This document shows positions 7,117-16,113 of a DNA stretch of 64,000 bases, piece after piece; the stretch's first letter is position 1, and every line of letters begins with the position of its first letter. The notes under the pieces are model-generated. The model made no database searches. It was not told where the DNA came from and worked only from the letters and a program-made list of their open reading frames with translations. This DNA comes from an uncultured Oscillospiraceae bacterium. Lineage in GTDB: Bacteria; Bacillota; Clostridia; Oscillospirales; Oscillospiraceae. The stretch covers positions 1 through 64,000 of the forward strand of contig CANRLZ010000001.1 of the NCBI GenBank assembly GCA_947631595.1. Reading direction: 5' to 3'. The position numbers were made by a program, and so were the translations under genes.

Positions 7117-8604
7117 ATGAAAAAACGTCTGTTGTCCCTGGCCTTGGCCCTCTGCTTGTCTCTGGGCCTGGCCGCCCCCGCCCTGGCGCTGAGCTACGGG
7201 GAGGAGTACGCCGGTTACACCGCCGACGTCGCCCAGCTCTACCGGGATGTGCCCAGTGACCACTGGGCCGCCCAGTCCATCGCCACCTGCTCCCAGCGCA
7301 CCTGGTTCAACGGCTACCCCGACGGCACCTTCCGCCCCACCAGCCTCATCACCCGGGAGGAGGCCGCCAAGGTCTTCGCCGTGGCCATGGGTCTGGAGCT
7401 GGAGGAAAACCCGAAGGCGTCCTTCACCGACACCGCCGACAACTGGGCCAAGGCCTACATCGAGGCCGCCAAGTCCCTCTTCCCCAACGTGACCAACCTC
7501 CAGGGCACGGCCAGTTTTCGCCCCACCCAGACCATCACCCGGGAGGAGACCATCTACGCCCTGGTGGTCGCCTGGGGCTACGGCTCCAAGGCCACCAACG
7601 CCGACCTGTCGGTGCTGAATATGTTCTCTGACACTAACAGCATCTCCGTGGGCGTGAAGCCCTATATGGCGGTGGCGGTGTCCGAGGGGCTGGTGGCCGG
7701 TCTGCCCGACGGCACCATCGCCGCCCAGAAGGGCCTCACCCGGGCGGAGTTCGCCACCCTGCTGGCCCGGGCGCTGAGCCACGGCTACGGCCCCGACGTC
7801 ACCCAGACCCCCGCCGCCGCCACGCCCAAGCCCACCGCCGCGCCGCAGCCCACGGCCGCCCCCACGCCTAAGCCCACGCCGACGCCCGCTCCCACGCCCA
7901 CCCCCAAGCCTACTCCCACTCCTGCGCCCACTCCCACGCCTACGCCCAAGCCCACGCCTACGCCTGCGCCGACGCCCAAGCCTACTCCCACGCCCACCCC
8001 GGAACCCGAGCAGGAGGAGGACGCCGCCCCGGAGCAGTGGATCGACCCCGACCGCACGGCGGTGAACGCCGGAAAATGCGGAGAGGATCTATACTGGATC
8101 CTCTATGAGGACGGAGAATTGGAAATCACTGGGACTGGGGAGATGGATCACTACGGCGGCTGGAGCTGGTATGACGGAAACCGGCCATGGGAGAAATACC
8201 TGGATCAGATCACGACCGTCACGATCGCGGAAGGGGTAAAGGCGGTAGGCTGTTATGCGTTTGACAGTTGCAAAAATCTGAAACAAGTCACGATCCCCAG
8301 CAGCATGAGGCGCATCGACGGCTCTGCGTTTTCTGGAACGGCGCTGGAGAGCGTCACCATCCCAGAGGGTGTGGAGGAAATTGGATGGCGTGCGTTCAAT
8401 GAGTGCAAGAAGCTGACGTCGGTGCATCTTCCCAGCACGCTTGAGGTGGTCGAGGACTTTGTGTTTGACGGTTGCAAACGTCTGACGAATGTCTACTATG
8501 CTGATGGACCCTTCCAATGGGCAGATGTGGAAATTTACGACAATGGGAACGGAAATGACCTGTTGCGAAACGCGGACATTCAATTTTATTCGGCAGAGAA
8601 ATAA
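7117..8604 (+). CDS. Secreted S-layer-homology protein with BspA-like leucine-rich repeats
   Basis: A 495-aa surface protein. Residues 1-25 are a signal peptide ([24 protein letters not shown]). About 35-230 hold three SLH modules ([34 protein letters not shown]), which anchor proteins to cell-wall polymers. About 235-300 is a [11 protein letters not shown] linker. About 310-490 carry BspA-type LRR units such as [18 protein letters not shown] and [18 protein letters not shown]. The DNA of the LRR part (about 8060-8600) is clearly lower in GC and uses different codons from the SLH part. It is probably controlled by the divergent RHH protein. Ligand unknown. Confidence 0.9.
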   Translation: MKKRLLSLALALCLSLGLAAPALALSYGEEYAGYTADVAQLYRDVPSDHWAAQSIATCSQRTWFNGYPDGTFRPTSLITREEAAKVFAVAMGLELEENPKASFTDTADNWAKAYIEAAKSLFPNVTNLQGTASFRPTQTITREETIYALVVAWGYGSKATNADLSVLNMFSDTNSISVGVKPYMAVAVSEGLVAGLPDGTIAAQKGLTRAEFATLLARALSHGYGPDVTQTPAAATPKPTAAPQPTAAPTPKPTPTPAPTPTPKPTPTPAPTPTPTPKPTPTPAPTPKPTPTPTPEPEQEEDAAPEQWIDPDRTAVNAGKCGEDLYWILYEDGELEITGTGEMDHYGGWSWYDGNRPWEKYLDQITTVTIAEGVKAVGCYAFDSCKNLKQVTIPSSMRRIDGSAFSGTALESVTIPEGVEEIGWRAFNECKKLTSVHLPSTLEVVEDFVFDGCKRLTNVYYADGPFQWADVEIYDNGNGNDLLRNADIQFYSAEK

Positions 8605-8606
8605 TC

Positions 8607-8642
8607 AAAGAGGGCTGTGCCAAGCGGCACAGCCCTCTTTTT
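8607..8642. terminator. Bidirectional terminator
   Basis: AAAGAGGGCTGTGCC (8607-8621) and GGCACAGCCCTCTTT (8626-8640) form a 15-bp stem with an AAGC loop and a T-run on the plus strand. It separates the convergent surface-protein and GGGtGRT genes. Confidence 0.9.
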
Positions 8643-8694
8643 CAACTTATTCAATACCGGCGGATGACAGTGACCGCACGGCTTGAGAGCTTGC

Positions 8695-9693
8695 TTACTT
8701 CAAACTCTCCGCCACGGCGACGGCCACGGCGACGGTGGCGCCCACCATGGGGTTGTTGCCCATGCCCAGGAAGCCCATCATCTCCACGTGGGCGGGGACG
8801 GAGCTGGAGCCGGCGAACTGGGCGTCGGAGTGCATCCGGCCCATGGTGTCGGTCATGCCGTAGCTGGCGGGGCCGGCGGCCATGTTGTCCGGGTGGAGGG
8901 TGCGGCCGGTGCCGCCGCCGGAGGCCACGGAGAAGTACTTCTTGCCCTGCTCGATGCACTCCTTCTTATAGGTGCCGGCCACGGGATGCTGGAAGCGGGT
9001 GGGGTTGGTGGAGTTGCCGGTGATGGACACGTCCACCCCCTCCAGGTGCATGATGGCCACGCCCTCGCGGACGTCGTCGGCGCCGTAGCAGCGGACGTTG
9101 GCCCGCTCGCCCTCGGAGTAACGGGTCTCCTTGACCACGTTCACCTTGCCGGTGGCGTAGTCGAACTGGGTCTGGACGTAGGTGAAGCCGTTGATGCGGG
9201 AGATGATCTGGGCCGCGTCCTTGCCCAGGCCGTTGAGGATGACCCGCAGGGGTTCCTTCCGGGCCTTGTTGGCGTTGCGGACGATGCCGATGGCCCCCTC
9301 GGCGGCGGCAAAGGACTCGTGCCCGGCCAGGAAGGCGAAGCACTTGGACTCGTCGCTCAGGAGCATGGCGCCCAGGTTGCCGTGGCCCAGGCCGACTTTG
9401 CGGTCGTCGGCCACGGAGCCGTCGATGCAGAAGGCCTGGAGGCCCTCGCCGATGGCGGTGGCGGCCTCGGCGGCGGTCTTGACGCCCTTCTTCAGGGCGA
9501 TAGCCGCGCCCACGCAGTAGGCCCAGCAGGCGTTTTCAAAGCAGATGGGCTGGATGCCCTTGACGATCTCGTAGGGGTCGAAGCCCGCGGCCTGGCAGAT
9601 CTCCCGCGTCTCCTCCACGCTCTTGATGCCGTACTGACTGAGGACGGAATTGATCTTGTCAATGCGGCGCTCGTAACTTTCAAATAAAGCCAT
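8695..9693 (-). CDS. GGGtGRT family protein
   Basis: A 332-aa cytosolic protein with the signature SVASGGGTGRTLHPDN (about residues 268-283) that names the GGGtGRT family. There is no P-loop, signal peptide or membrane segment. Conserved-looking patches include CFENACWAYCVGAAIALKKG with two Cys, and HGNLGAMLLSDESKCFAFLAGHESFAAAEGAIGI. The role is unknown. It follows the NifU-like gene by only about 20 bp behind AAAGGAGGAA, so the two are cotranscribed, which suggests a link to Fe-S or sulfur metabolism. Confidence 0.88.
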   Translation of the reverse strand: MALFESYERRIDKINSVLSQYGIKSVEETREICQAAGFDPYEIVKGIQPICFENACWAYCVGAAIALKKGVKTAAEAATAIGEGLQAFCIDGSVADDRKVGLGHGNLGAMLLSDESKCFAFLAGHESFAAAEGAIGIVRNANKARKEPLRVILNGLGKDAAQIISRINGFTYVQTQFDYATGKVNVVKETRYSEGERANVRCYGADDVREGVAIMHLEGVDVSITGNSTNPTRFQHPVAGTYKKECIEQGKKYFSVASGGGTGRTLHPDNMAAGPASYGMTDTMGRMHSDAQFAGSSSVPAHVEMMGFLGMGNNPMVGATVAVAVAVAESLK

Positions 9694-9712
9694 TTCTCAA
9701 TTCCTCCTTTAA

Positions 9713-10405
9713 TTACTGCTTCCGGGGGTCGATATACTCAGCCGCGCCGTCGAACTGGCCGTAGTGGCCCTTGGCCTTCTCCAGGGCCTCGTTGGCGTCC
9801 ATGCCGCCCTTGATGAAGTCCATCATCTTACCCAGGCTGACGAACTCGTAGCCCACGATCTCCTTGTCCTTGTTCAGGGCCACGCGGGTGCAGTAGCCCT
9901 CGGCCATCTCCAGGTAGCGCGGGCCTTTCTCCTTGGTGGCGAACATGGTGCCCACCTGGGAGCGCAGGCCCTTGCCCAGGTCCTCCAGGCTGGCGCCCAC
10001 CACCAGGCCGCCCTCGGAAAAGGCACTCTGGGTGCGGCCGTAGACGATCTGGAGGAACAGCTCCCGCATGGCGGTGTTGATGGCGTCGCACACCAGGTCG
10101 GTGTTCAGCGCCTCCAGCAGGGTCTTGCCGATGAGGATCTCGCTGGCCATGGCGGCGGAGTGGGTCATGCCGGAGCAGCCGATGGTCTCCACCAGGGCCT
10201 CCTCAATGACGCCGTCCTTCACGTTCAGGGTGAGCTTGCACGCGCCCTGCTGGGGGGCGCACCAGCCGATGCCGTGGGTGAAGCCGGAGATGTCGCCGAT
10301 CTGCTTGGCCTGGACCCACTTCCCCTCCTCGGGGATGGGGGCGGGGCCGTGGTAGGCGCCCTTGGCCACGGGACACATGTGCTGTACTTCGGTGGAATAG
10401 ATCAT
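9713..10405 (-). CDS. NifU/IscU-like iron-sulfur scaffold family protein
   Basis: A 230-aa protein that is longer than classical IscU (about 130 aa). VEHMCP-like Cys near residue 10, GACKLTLNVKDGVIEEALVETIGCSGMTHSAAMASEILIGKTL and a later CDAINTA resemble the NifU_N fold with Cys ligands. The C-terminal third has no recognisable Fe-S motif. It is probably a scaffold variant rather than a housekeeping SufU. ATG 10405 follows GAGGAGG. It is first in a two-gene operon with the GGGtGRT gene and is divergent from gdpP. Confidence 0.82.
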   Translation of the reverse strand: MIYSTEVQHMCPVAKGAYHGPAPIPEEGKWVQAKQIGDISGFTHGIGWCAPQQGACKLTLNVKDGVIEEALVETIGCSGMTHSAAMASEILIGKTLLEALNTDLVCDAINTAMRELFLQIVYGRTQSAFSEGGLVVGASLEDLGKGLRSQVGTMFATKEKGPRYLEMAEGYCTRVALNKDKEIVGYEFVSLGKMMDFIKGGMDANEALEKAKGHYGQFDGAAEYIDPRKQ

Positions 10406-10452
10406 CCGTGTTTTCCTCCTCTTATGATATTCTGCGGTCAAATCCGAGGGAT

Positions 10453-10481
10453 ATTATATGACAGGCTCAGCCAAAAGTAAA
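10453..10481 (-). promoter_or_regulatory. Promoter for the NifU-like/GGGtGRT operon
   Basis: Minus-strand TTTACT, 17 bp, TATAAT. Confidence 0.6.
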
Positions 10482-10505
10482 GTGGTATTCGGGGGATTTT
10501 TATCC

Positions 10506-10534
10506 TTGTGTATTAAGGTGGAATTTGATATAAT
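10506..10534 (+). promoter_or_regulatory. Promoter for the gdpP-rplI-dnaB operon
   Basis: TTGTGT, 17 bp, TATAAT, about 37 bp before the gdpP start. Confidence 0.65.
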
Positions 10535-10570
10535 GTAGGGTGTACACCTTTTTGGGAGGTGAAAAACGCC

Positions 10571-12577
10571 GTGAAAATGAACAGAAACCGGGTGCTGGAC
10601 CCCGGATTTCAGCTCTCTTTCGTCTTTTTGTTCCTCTTCGCCATCCTCAGCGCCCTGCTGGGGCAGACCCTTCTGGCGGTGGCGGAGGCGGCGGCGGGGC
10701 TGCTGTGCTGGCTGGGCTTTCGCCGGGACAGCCACCGGCGGAAGAAGGCCATCGTAAAATTCATGAACTCCCTGAGCGGGGACATCGACGTGGCGGCCAA
10801 GGACTCGGTGGTGAACTCCCCCATGCCCATGGCCATCTTCCGCCCCGAGTCGGGGGAGATCATCTGGACAAACGACCGCTTCCTCCACCTGGCCGGGGAG
10901 CGGGATCACCTCTTTGACACGAAGCTGGAGGGCTTGGTGGAGGGCTTCTCCACCCGCTGGCTCATGGAGGGCAAGAGCGTCTGCCCCCAGGAGGTCACCC
11001 TGGGCCGGCGGCGGTTCCAGGTCTTCGGCCACCTCGTCCGCACCGAGGAGTCCGACCGCTCCAGCGGCTATCTGGCCACCACCTACTGGGTGGACATCAC
11101 CGACCTGGCCCAGACCAGGGATATCTACCAGGCCACCCGTCCGGTGGTGGCGCTGGTGGTGCTGGACAACTACGAGGAGGTGCTGAAAAACGTCTCCGAC
11201 TCCGCCCGCAGCGCCCTGCTCAGCGAGGTCAATCAGCGGCTGGCCGACTGGGCGGAACCCTGCGGCGGCCTCTTCTGCGCCATCGACCGGGACCGATACC
11301 TCTTCCTCTTTGAGGAACAGTACCTCCAGGGTTTCATCGACGAGAAGTTCTCCATCCTCCGGGATATGCACCAGGTCACCAGCCCGGACGGCAGTCCGGT
11401 GACCCTCTCCATCGGCGTGGGCCAGGACGGGGACGGCTTCCAGGAGCTGTACCGCTACGCGGCGCTGTCGGTGGAGATGGCGCTGAGCCGCGGCGGCGAC
11501 CAGGCGGTGATCCGCAACCGCACCGGCTTTGGCTTCTACGGCGGCCAGGTCAAGGAGATGGAAAAGCGCACCAAGGTGCGAAGCCGCGTGATGGCAAACG
11601 CCCTGAAGGCCCTCATCGCCGACTCCTCCGCCGTGATGGTCATGGGGCACAAGGCCCCGGACATGGACGCCGTGGGCGCCTGCGCGGGGGTATGCGCGGT
11701 GGCCCGGAAGCTGGGCGTCCCGGCCTACATCGTCCGGGAGCCGGGCTACACCCCCGGCAAGGTGATGGCCGACCGCCTCATGGCCCACGAGCGCTACAAG
11801 GGGCGGTTCCTCTCCCCCCAGGACGCCCTGGCGGAGGCGGACGCCTCCACGCTGCTGGTGGTGGTGGACACCAACCGGCCCGACCAGGTGCAGTCCCTGC
11901 CGCTCTTGGAGGCGTGCAGCAAGGTGGCGGTGATCGACCACCACCGCCGGGCGGCGGAGTACATCGAGGGCGCGGCCCTGAACTTCCACGAACCCTACGC
12001 CTCCTCCGCCTGCGAGCTGGTGACCGAGCTTCTGCAATACCTGCTGGACTCGGCGGACCTTCTCCGGGTGGAGGCGGAGGCGCTGCTGGCCGGTATCATG
12101 CTGGACACCAAGAACTTCACCATGCGCACCGGCGGCCGGACCTTTGAGGCCGCGGCCTTCCTCCGCCGGGCGGGGGCGGACACCGCCGAGGTGCGGAAAT
12201 TCTTCCAGACCGACCTGGCCGGCACCTTCGCCAAGCTGGAGCTTATCCGCTCGGCGCGGATGTACCGGGACGGGGTGGCCCTGGTGGCGGTGGAGGACTC
12301 CGTGGGCCGGGTCACCGCCGCCCAGTGCGCCGACGAGCTGCTGAACATCTCCGGGGTGGAGAGTTCCTTCGTGGTCTACCCTGGGCCGGACGGGGTGACC
12401 ATGATCTCCGCCCGGAGCCTGGGCCAGACCAACGTCCAGATGGTCCTGGAGGACCTGGGGGGCGGGGGGAACGCCGCCGCGGCCGGGGCGCAGCTCCCCG
12501 GCAAGAGCGTCGCCCAGGCCGCCGACGAACTGAAAACCGCCATCGACCGCTACTTTGCGGAACAGGAGAACGCGTAG
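10571..12577 (+). CDS. gdpP: Cyclic-di-AMP phosphodiesterase GdpP
   Basis: A 668-aa membrane protein with the GdpP layout: two N-terminal membrane helices (residues about 8-50), a PAS-like domain, a degenerate GGDEF domain (SIGVGQDGDGFQELYRYAALSVEMALSRGGDQ), then DHH and DHHA1 phosphoesterase domains. Metal motifs are visible: MGHKAPDMDAVGA, VVVDTNRP and VIDHHRR. It hydrolyses c-di-AMP. GTG 10571 is 11 bp after GGGAGG and preferred to GTG 10559, which overlaps that site; ATG 10577 is another option. It starts the conserved gdpP-rplI-dnaB order. Confidence 0.95.
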   Translation: MKMNRNRVLDPGFQLSFVFLFLFAILSALLGQTLLAVAEAAAGLLCWLGFRRDSHRRKKAIVKFMNSLSGDIDVAAKDSVVNSPMPMAIFRPESGEIIWTNDRFLHLAGERDHLFDTKLEGLVEGFSTRWLMEGKSVCPQEVTLGRRRFQVFGHLVRTEESDRSSGYLATTYWVDITDLAQTRDIYQATRPVVALVVLDNYEEVLKNVSDSARSALLSEVNQRLADWAEPCGGLFCAIDRDRYLFLFEEQYLQGFIDEKFSILRDMHQVTSPDGSPVTLSIGVGQDGDGFQELYRYAALSVEMALSRGGDQAVIRNRTGFGFYGGQVKEMEKRTKVRSRVMANALKALIADSSAVMVMGHKAPDMDAVGACAGVCAVARKLGVPAYIVREPGYTPGKVMADRLMAHERYKGRFLSPQDALAEADASTLLVVVDTNRPDQVQSLPLLEACSKVAVIDHHRRAAEYIEGAALNFHEPYASSACELVTELLQYLLDSADLLRVEAEALLAGIMLDTKNFTMRTGGRTFEAAAFLRRAGADTAEVRKFFQTDLAGTFAKLELIRSARMYRDGVALVAVEDSVGRVTAAQCADELLNISGVESSFVVYPGPDGVTMISARSLGQTNVQMVLEDLGGGGNAAAAGAQLPGKSVAQAADELKTAIDRYFAEQENA

Positions 12578-12592
12578 AAAGGGGTACTATCC

Positions 12593-13042
12593 ATGAAAGT
12601 GATCTTACAGCAAGACGTGAAGGGCCAGGGCAAGAAGGGCCAGCTCATCGAGGCCAGCGACGGCTACGCCCGCAACTTCCTTCTGCCCCGGAAGCTGGCG
12701 GTGGAGGCCACCGCCGACAACGTCCATAAGATGGAAAAGCAGGACCAGGCCAAGCGGGAGCGCCAGGCCGCCGAGAAGGCGGAGGCGGAGCGTGTGGCCA
12801 AGGAACTGGAGTCCCTCCAGGTGATCGTCCGCGCCAAGGGCGGCGACGGCGGCAAGCTCTTCGGCTCGGTGACCTCCAAGGAGGTCTCCGACGCGCTGAA
12901 GGCCCAGCACGGCATCGACCTCAACAAGAGCAAGATCGTCCAGGACGAACCCATCAAGGCCTTTGGCTCCTATACGCTCAAGTGCAAGCTGGGCTACGAG
13001 GTCACCGGCGCCATCCACGTCACCGTGACCGAGCAGAAGTAA
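12593..13042 (+). CDS. rplI: 50S ribosomal protein L9
   Basis: 149 aa, standard length. The N-terminal signature MKVILQQDVKGQGKKGQLIEASDGYARNFLLPRKLA is followed by the long central helix and the C-terminal domain with GKLFGSVTSKEV. L9 binds 23S rRNA near the L1 stalk and helps maintain reading frame. It lies 15 bp after gdpP and 40 bp before dnaB. Confidence 0.98.
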   Translation: MKVILQQDVKGQGKKGQLIEASDGYARNFLLPRKLAVEATADNVHKMEKQDQAKRERQAAEKAEAERVAKELESLQVIVRAKGGDGGKLFGSVTSKEVSDALKAQHGIDLNKSKIVQDEPIKAFGSYTLKCKLGYEVTGAIHVTVTEQK

Positions 13043-13082
13043 GAAACGACCCTTTTTCAGGCCGGAAGGAAGGTGAACCGCC

Positions 13083-14456
13083 TTGGACGAGCTGCTATCC
13101 TATCAGCTGCCCCACTCTGTTGAGGCGGAGCAGTCGGTGCTGGGCGCCATGCTCATCGACGAGAACTGCATCCCCCAGGTCATCGAGCGGCTCAAGCCGG
13201 AGGACTTCTACCTGCGCCAGCACCGGGAGCTGTATGAGGCCATCTACTCCATGTTCAACTTCTCCCAGAAGATCGACCTGGTGACCATTCTGGAGAAGCT
13301 GCGGCAAAACGGCGCCTACGACGAGCAAACCTCCGCCGCTTTTTTGAAGCAGCTCATGGAGATCACCCCCACCGCGGCCAACGTGGGGATCTATCTGGAC
13401 ATCGTCAAGGACAAGTCCCTCCTGCGCGCCCTGGCCCAGACCTGCGGCGAGGTGGAGGGGATGGTCCGGGAGGGCACCGAGTCCGGCGCCCAGCTCCTGG
13501 AGGTGGCCGAGCAGCGGGTGTACGCCCTGCGCCAGGGCCGCGGCACCGCCGGGCTGGAACCGCTGGCCGGGGTGGTGCCCCGGCTGCTGGAGCGTTTGGG
13601 CGAGCTGGCCGCCGCGGGGGATCAGCTGCCCGGCATCTCCACCGGCCTGAAGGTGCTGGACCGGGCGCTCACCGGCCTGAATAAGTCCGACCTCGTCATC
13701 CTGGCCGCCCGCCCCGGCATGGGCAAAAGCTCCCTGGCCATGAACATGGCGATCCACGCCGGAAAGTTCTCCGGCAAGGCGGTGGCGGTGTTCTCCCTGG
13801 AGATGTCCAAGGAGCAGCTGGGTATGCGGCTGCTGTCCGGGGAGTCCCTCATCGAGAACCGCACCCTGGCCACCGGCCGCCTCAACGACGACGAGTGGGC
13901 GCGGGTGGCCACGGCGGCCAACGTCCTGAGCCACACCAACCTCCTCCTGGACGACGACCCCTCCCTGACGGTGGCGGATATGAACGCCAAGTGCCGCCGG
14001 GTGAAGGACCTGGGACTGGTGGTGGTGGACTACCTCCAGCTGATGACCTCCGCCGGGGGGAAGCTGGGGTATGAGAACGAGAGCAGACAAAACGCGGTGA
14101 GCAGTATCACCCGCGCCTTAAAGATCATGGCCAAGGAGCTGCAGGTGCCCATTTTGTGCCTCTCCCAGCTCTCCCGCGCCAACGAGAAGGACAAGACCAC
14201 CGTCCGCCGCCCCCGGCTGTCCGACCTCCGGGACTCCGGCGCCATCGAGCAGGACGCGGACATCGTGATCTTCCTCCACCGGGAGGACTACTACAACGAC
14301 GACGACTCCAACCCGGATATCGACCCCAACCTGGCGGAGTGCATCGTGGCGAAAAACCGCCACGGAGAGACCGGCATCCTCCACCTGGGCTGGCGGCCGC
14401 AGTTCACCTCCTTCATCGACCCGGAGGACCTGGACCTCATCCACGAGGAGCCGTAA
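13083..14456 (+). CDS. dnaB: Replicative DNA helicase DnaB
   Basis: 457 aa. The N-terminal domain (HSVEAEQSVLGAML) is followed by a RecA-like motor with Walker A ARPGMGKSS, VFSLEMSKEQL, Walker B VVVDYLQLM and the SQLSRANEKD and SDLRDSGAIEQDAD motifs. The hexamer unwinds DNA at the fork and is the expected client of the dnaD/dnaC products encoded at 1.4-3.4 kb. The start is TTG at 13083, behind GGAAGGAAGGTG; no better ATG lies nearby. Confidence 0.97.
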   Translation: MDELLSYQLPHSVEAEQSVLGAMLIDENCIPQVIERLKPEDFYLRQHRELYEAIYSMFNFSQKIDLVTILEKLRQNGAYDEQTSAAFLKQLMEITPTAANVGIYLDIVKDKSLLRALAQTCGEVEGMVREGTESGAQLLEVAEQRVYALRQGRGTAGLEPLAGVVPRLLERLGELAAAGDQLPGISTGLKVLDRALTGLNKSDLVILAARPGMGKSSLAMNMAIHAGKFSGKAVAVFSLEMSKEQLGMRLLSGESLIENRTLATGRLNDDEWARVATAANVLSHTNLLLDDDPSLTVADMNAKCRRVKDLGLVVVDYLQLMTSAGGKLGYENESRQNAVSSITRALKIMAKELQVPILCLSQLSRANEKDKTTVRRPRLSDLRDSGAIEQDADIVIFLHREDYYNDDDSNPDIDPNLAECIVAKNRHGETGILHLGWRPQFTSFIDPEDLDLIHEEP

Positions 14457-15530
14457 ATGGAACACATCTTGCCCTTCGCGTCCCAGCACGGCCTGCTGCC
14501 CGCCGGCGGGCTGATCCTCTGTGCCGTCAGCGGTGGGCCGGACTCGGTGGCCCTGCTGCACTTTCTGAAGACCCAGGGCTTCTCCGTGGCGGCGGCCCAC
14601 TTCGACCACCACCTCCGCCCCACCTCCGGCCGGGACCGGGCCTTTGTAGAGGCCCTGTGCCGGGACTGGGGGGTGCCCTGCTATATAGGGGAGGGGGAGG
14701 ACTTGGCCGCCGCGCCGGGGAATTTGGAGGAAAACGCCCGCCGGGCGCGTTACGCCTTTCTGGAGCGCACCGCCGCCCAGGTGGGCGCCGCCCGGATCGC
14801 CACCGCCCACAACGCCAACGACAATCTGGAGACGGTGCTGCTCCACCTCACCCGTGGCTGCGGCCTCCAGGGCCTCCAGGGCATCCTGCCCCGCCGGGGC
14901 ATTCTGGTCCGGCCCATGCTCCACACCACCCGCCGGGCCATCGAGGCGTATCTGGCCCAGGAGGGGCTGGAATTTATGCTGGACGAGACGAACGGCGACG
15001 ACCACTTTGCCCGCAACCGCCTGCGCCATCAGGTGATCCCCGTGCTGGAGACGCTGAACCCACGGGCGGTGGAGGCCGCCGCGCGGATGACCGACCGGCT
15101 CCGGGAGGACTTTGCCCGCCTGGGGCCGTGGACGCCCCCCGCGCCCCAGGTGGACTTGCCCCCGGTGGAGCCGCGGGTGGTGGCGGTGGGGGAGACGGTG
15201 GACACCCCCCTGTGGCGGCTGACCACCCGCCCCGCCCGGTGTCCGGACGCGCCCCCCACGCCCAGCGCCTTTTACCTCAAGCCCCTGGGGCCGCTGGCCC
15301 TGCGCCCCCGGCAGACGGGGGACTTCCTCCACCCGCCTTTCCGCACGGGGAAGACGGTGAAGAAGTGGATGATCGAGGCGAAGGTCCCCCGGCAGGAGCG
15401 GGCGGCCACCCCGGTCTTGACCGCGGGGGAGACCCTGGCGGCGGTGGCCGGGATCGGCCCTCAGCGGGACTGCCTGGCCGCGCCGGGAGAGGACGCCGTA
15501 TTTGTCACGTGGGCCAGACGACCGATATAG
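14457..15530 (+). CDS. tilS: tRNA(Ile)-lysidine synthetase TilS
   Basis: 357 aa, somewhat short for the family. The PP-loop motif SGGPDSVALLHFL lies at about residues 25-37, followed by the HFDHHLR and AHNANDNLETVLL motifs. The C-terminal substrate-binding region (RPRQTGDFLHPPF, KKWMIEAKVPRQER) is typical. It converts C34 of the AUA-reading tRNA-Ile to lysidine. The ATG directly follows the dnaB stop, indicating translational coupling. The tilS-hpt-ftsH order is conserved in Firmicutes. Confidence 0.95.
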   Translation: MEHILPFASQHGLLPAGGLILCAVSGGPDSVALLHFLKTQGFSVAAAHFDHHLRPTSGRDRAFVEALCRDWGVPCYIGEGEDLAAAPGNLEENARRARYAFLERTAAQVGAARIATAHNANDNLETVLLHLTRGCGLQGLQGILPRRGILVRPMLHTTRRAIEAYLAQEGLEFMLDETNGDDHFARNRLRHQVIPVLETLNPRAVEAAARMTDRLREDFARLGPWTPPAPQVDLPPVEPRVVAVGETVDTPLWRLTTRPARCPDAPPTPSAFYLKPLGPLALRPRQTGDFLHPPFRTGKTVKKWMIEAKVPRQERAATPVLTAGETLAAVAGIGPQRDCLAAPGEDAVFVTWARRPI

Positions 15531-15548
15531 AGAGAGGAGAGATGGATC

Positions 15549-16097
15549 GTGTCCTACGCGGAAAAAGACATTTTGAAGGTGCTGTTTACCCAGAAGGAGA
15601 TCGAGGCCAGGGTGGCCCAGATGGGGGCGCAGATCACCCGGGACTACCAGGGGAAGAACCTGGTGCTGGTTGGGATCCTCCGTGGGGCGTACATCTTCAT
15701 GGCCGACCTCACCCGGCACATCGACCTCCCCTGCCAGGTGGACTTTATGAGCGCGTCCTCCTACGGCAAGGGCACCACCTCCTCCGGCCAGGTGCGCATC
15801 ATCAAGGACCTCTCCGAGCCGGTGGACGGCAAGGACCTGCTGCTGGTGGAGGACATCCTGGACTCGGGCAACACCCTCTACTACCTGCGGGATATGCTCT
15901 CCGCCCGGAAACCCGCCTCCATCTCCATCTGCACCCTGCTGGACAAACCGGAGCGGCGGAAAAAGGACATCAAGGCCGACTACTACGGCTTCCAGATCCC
16001 CGACGCCTTTGTGGTGGGCTACGGCCTGGACTACGCCGAGGGCTACCGCAACCTGCCCTACATCGGCATCGTCAAGCCGGAAGTGTACGGCGGCTGA
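15549..16097 (+). CDS. hpt: Hypoxanthine phosphoribosyltransferase
   Basis: 182 aa, usual length. The PRPP-binding motif [17 protein letters not shown] is clear, and [15 protein letters not shown] and [19 protein letters not shown] are typical of HPRTs. It salvages hypoxanthine/guanine. The start is GTG at 15549 behind GAGAGGAGA. It lies between tilS and ftsH. Confidence 0.96.
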   Translation: MSYAEKDILKVLFTQKEIEARVAQMGAQITRDYQGKNLVLVGILRGAYIFMADLTRHIDLPCQVDFMSASSYGKGTTSSGQVRIIKDLSEPVDGKDLLLVEDILDSGNTLYYLRDMLSARKPASISICTLLDKPERRKKDIKADYYGFQIPDAFVVGYGLDYAEGYRNLPYIGIVKPEVYGG

Positions 16098-16113
16098 GAA
16101 AGGACTGAGGCTT

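Noticed and set aside
7860-8010. Tandem short repeat as a possible CRISPR-like or minisatellite array
   Set aside because: It encodes the [11 protein letters not shown] linker in frame; units are short, degenerate codon repeats, not spacer-separated direct repeats.
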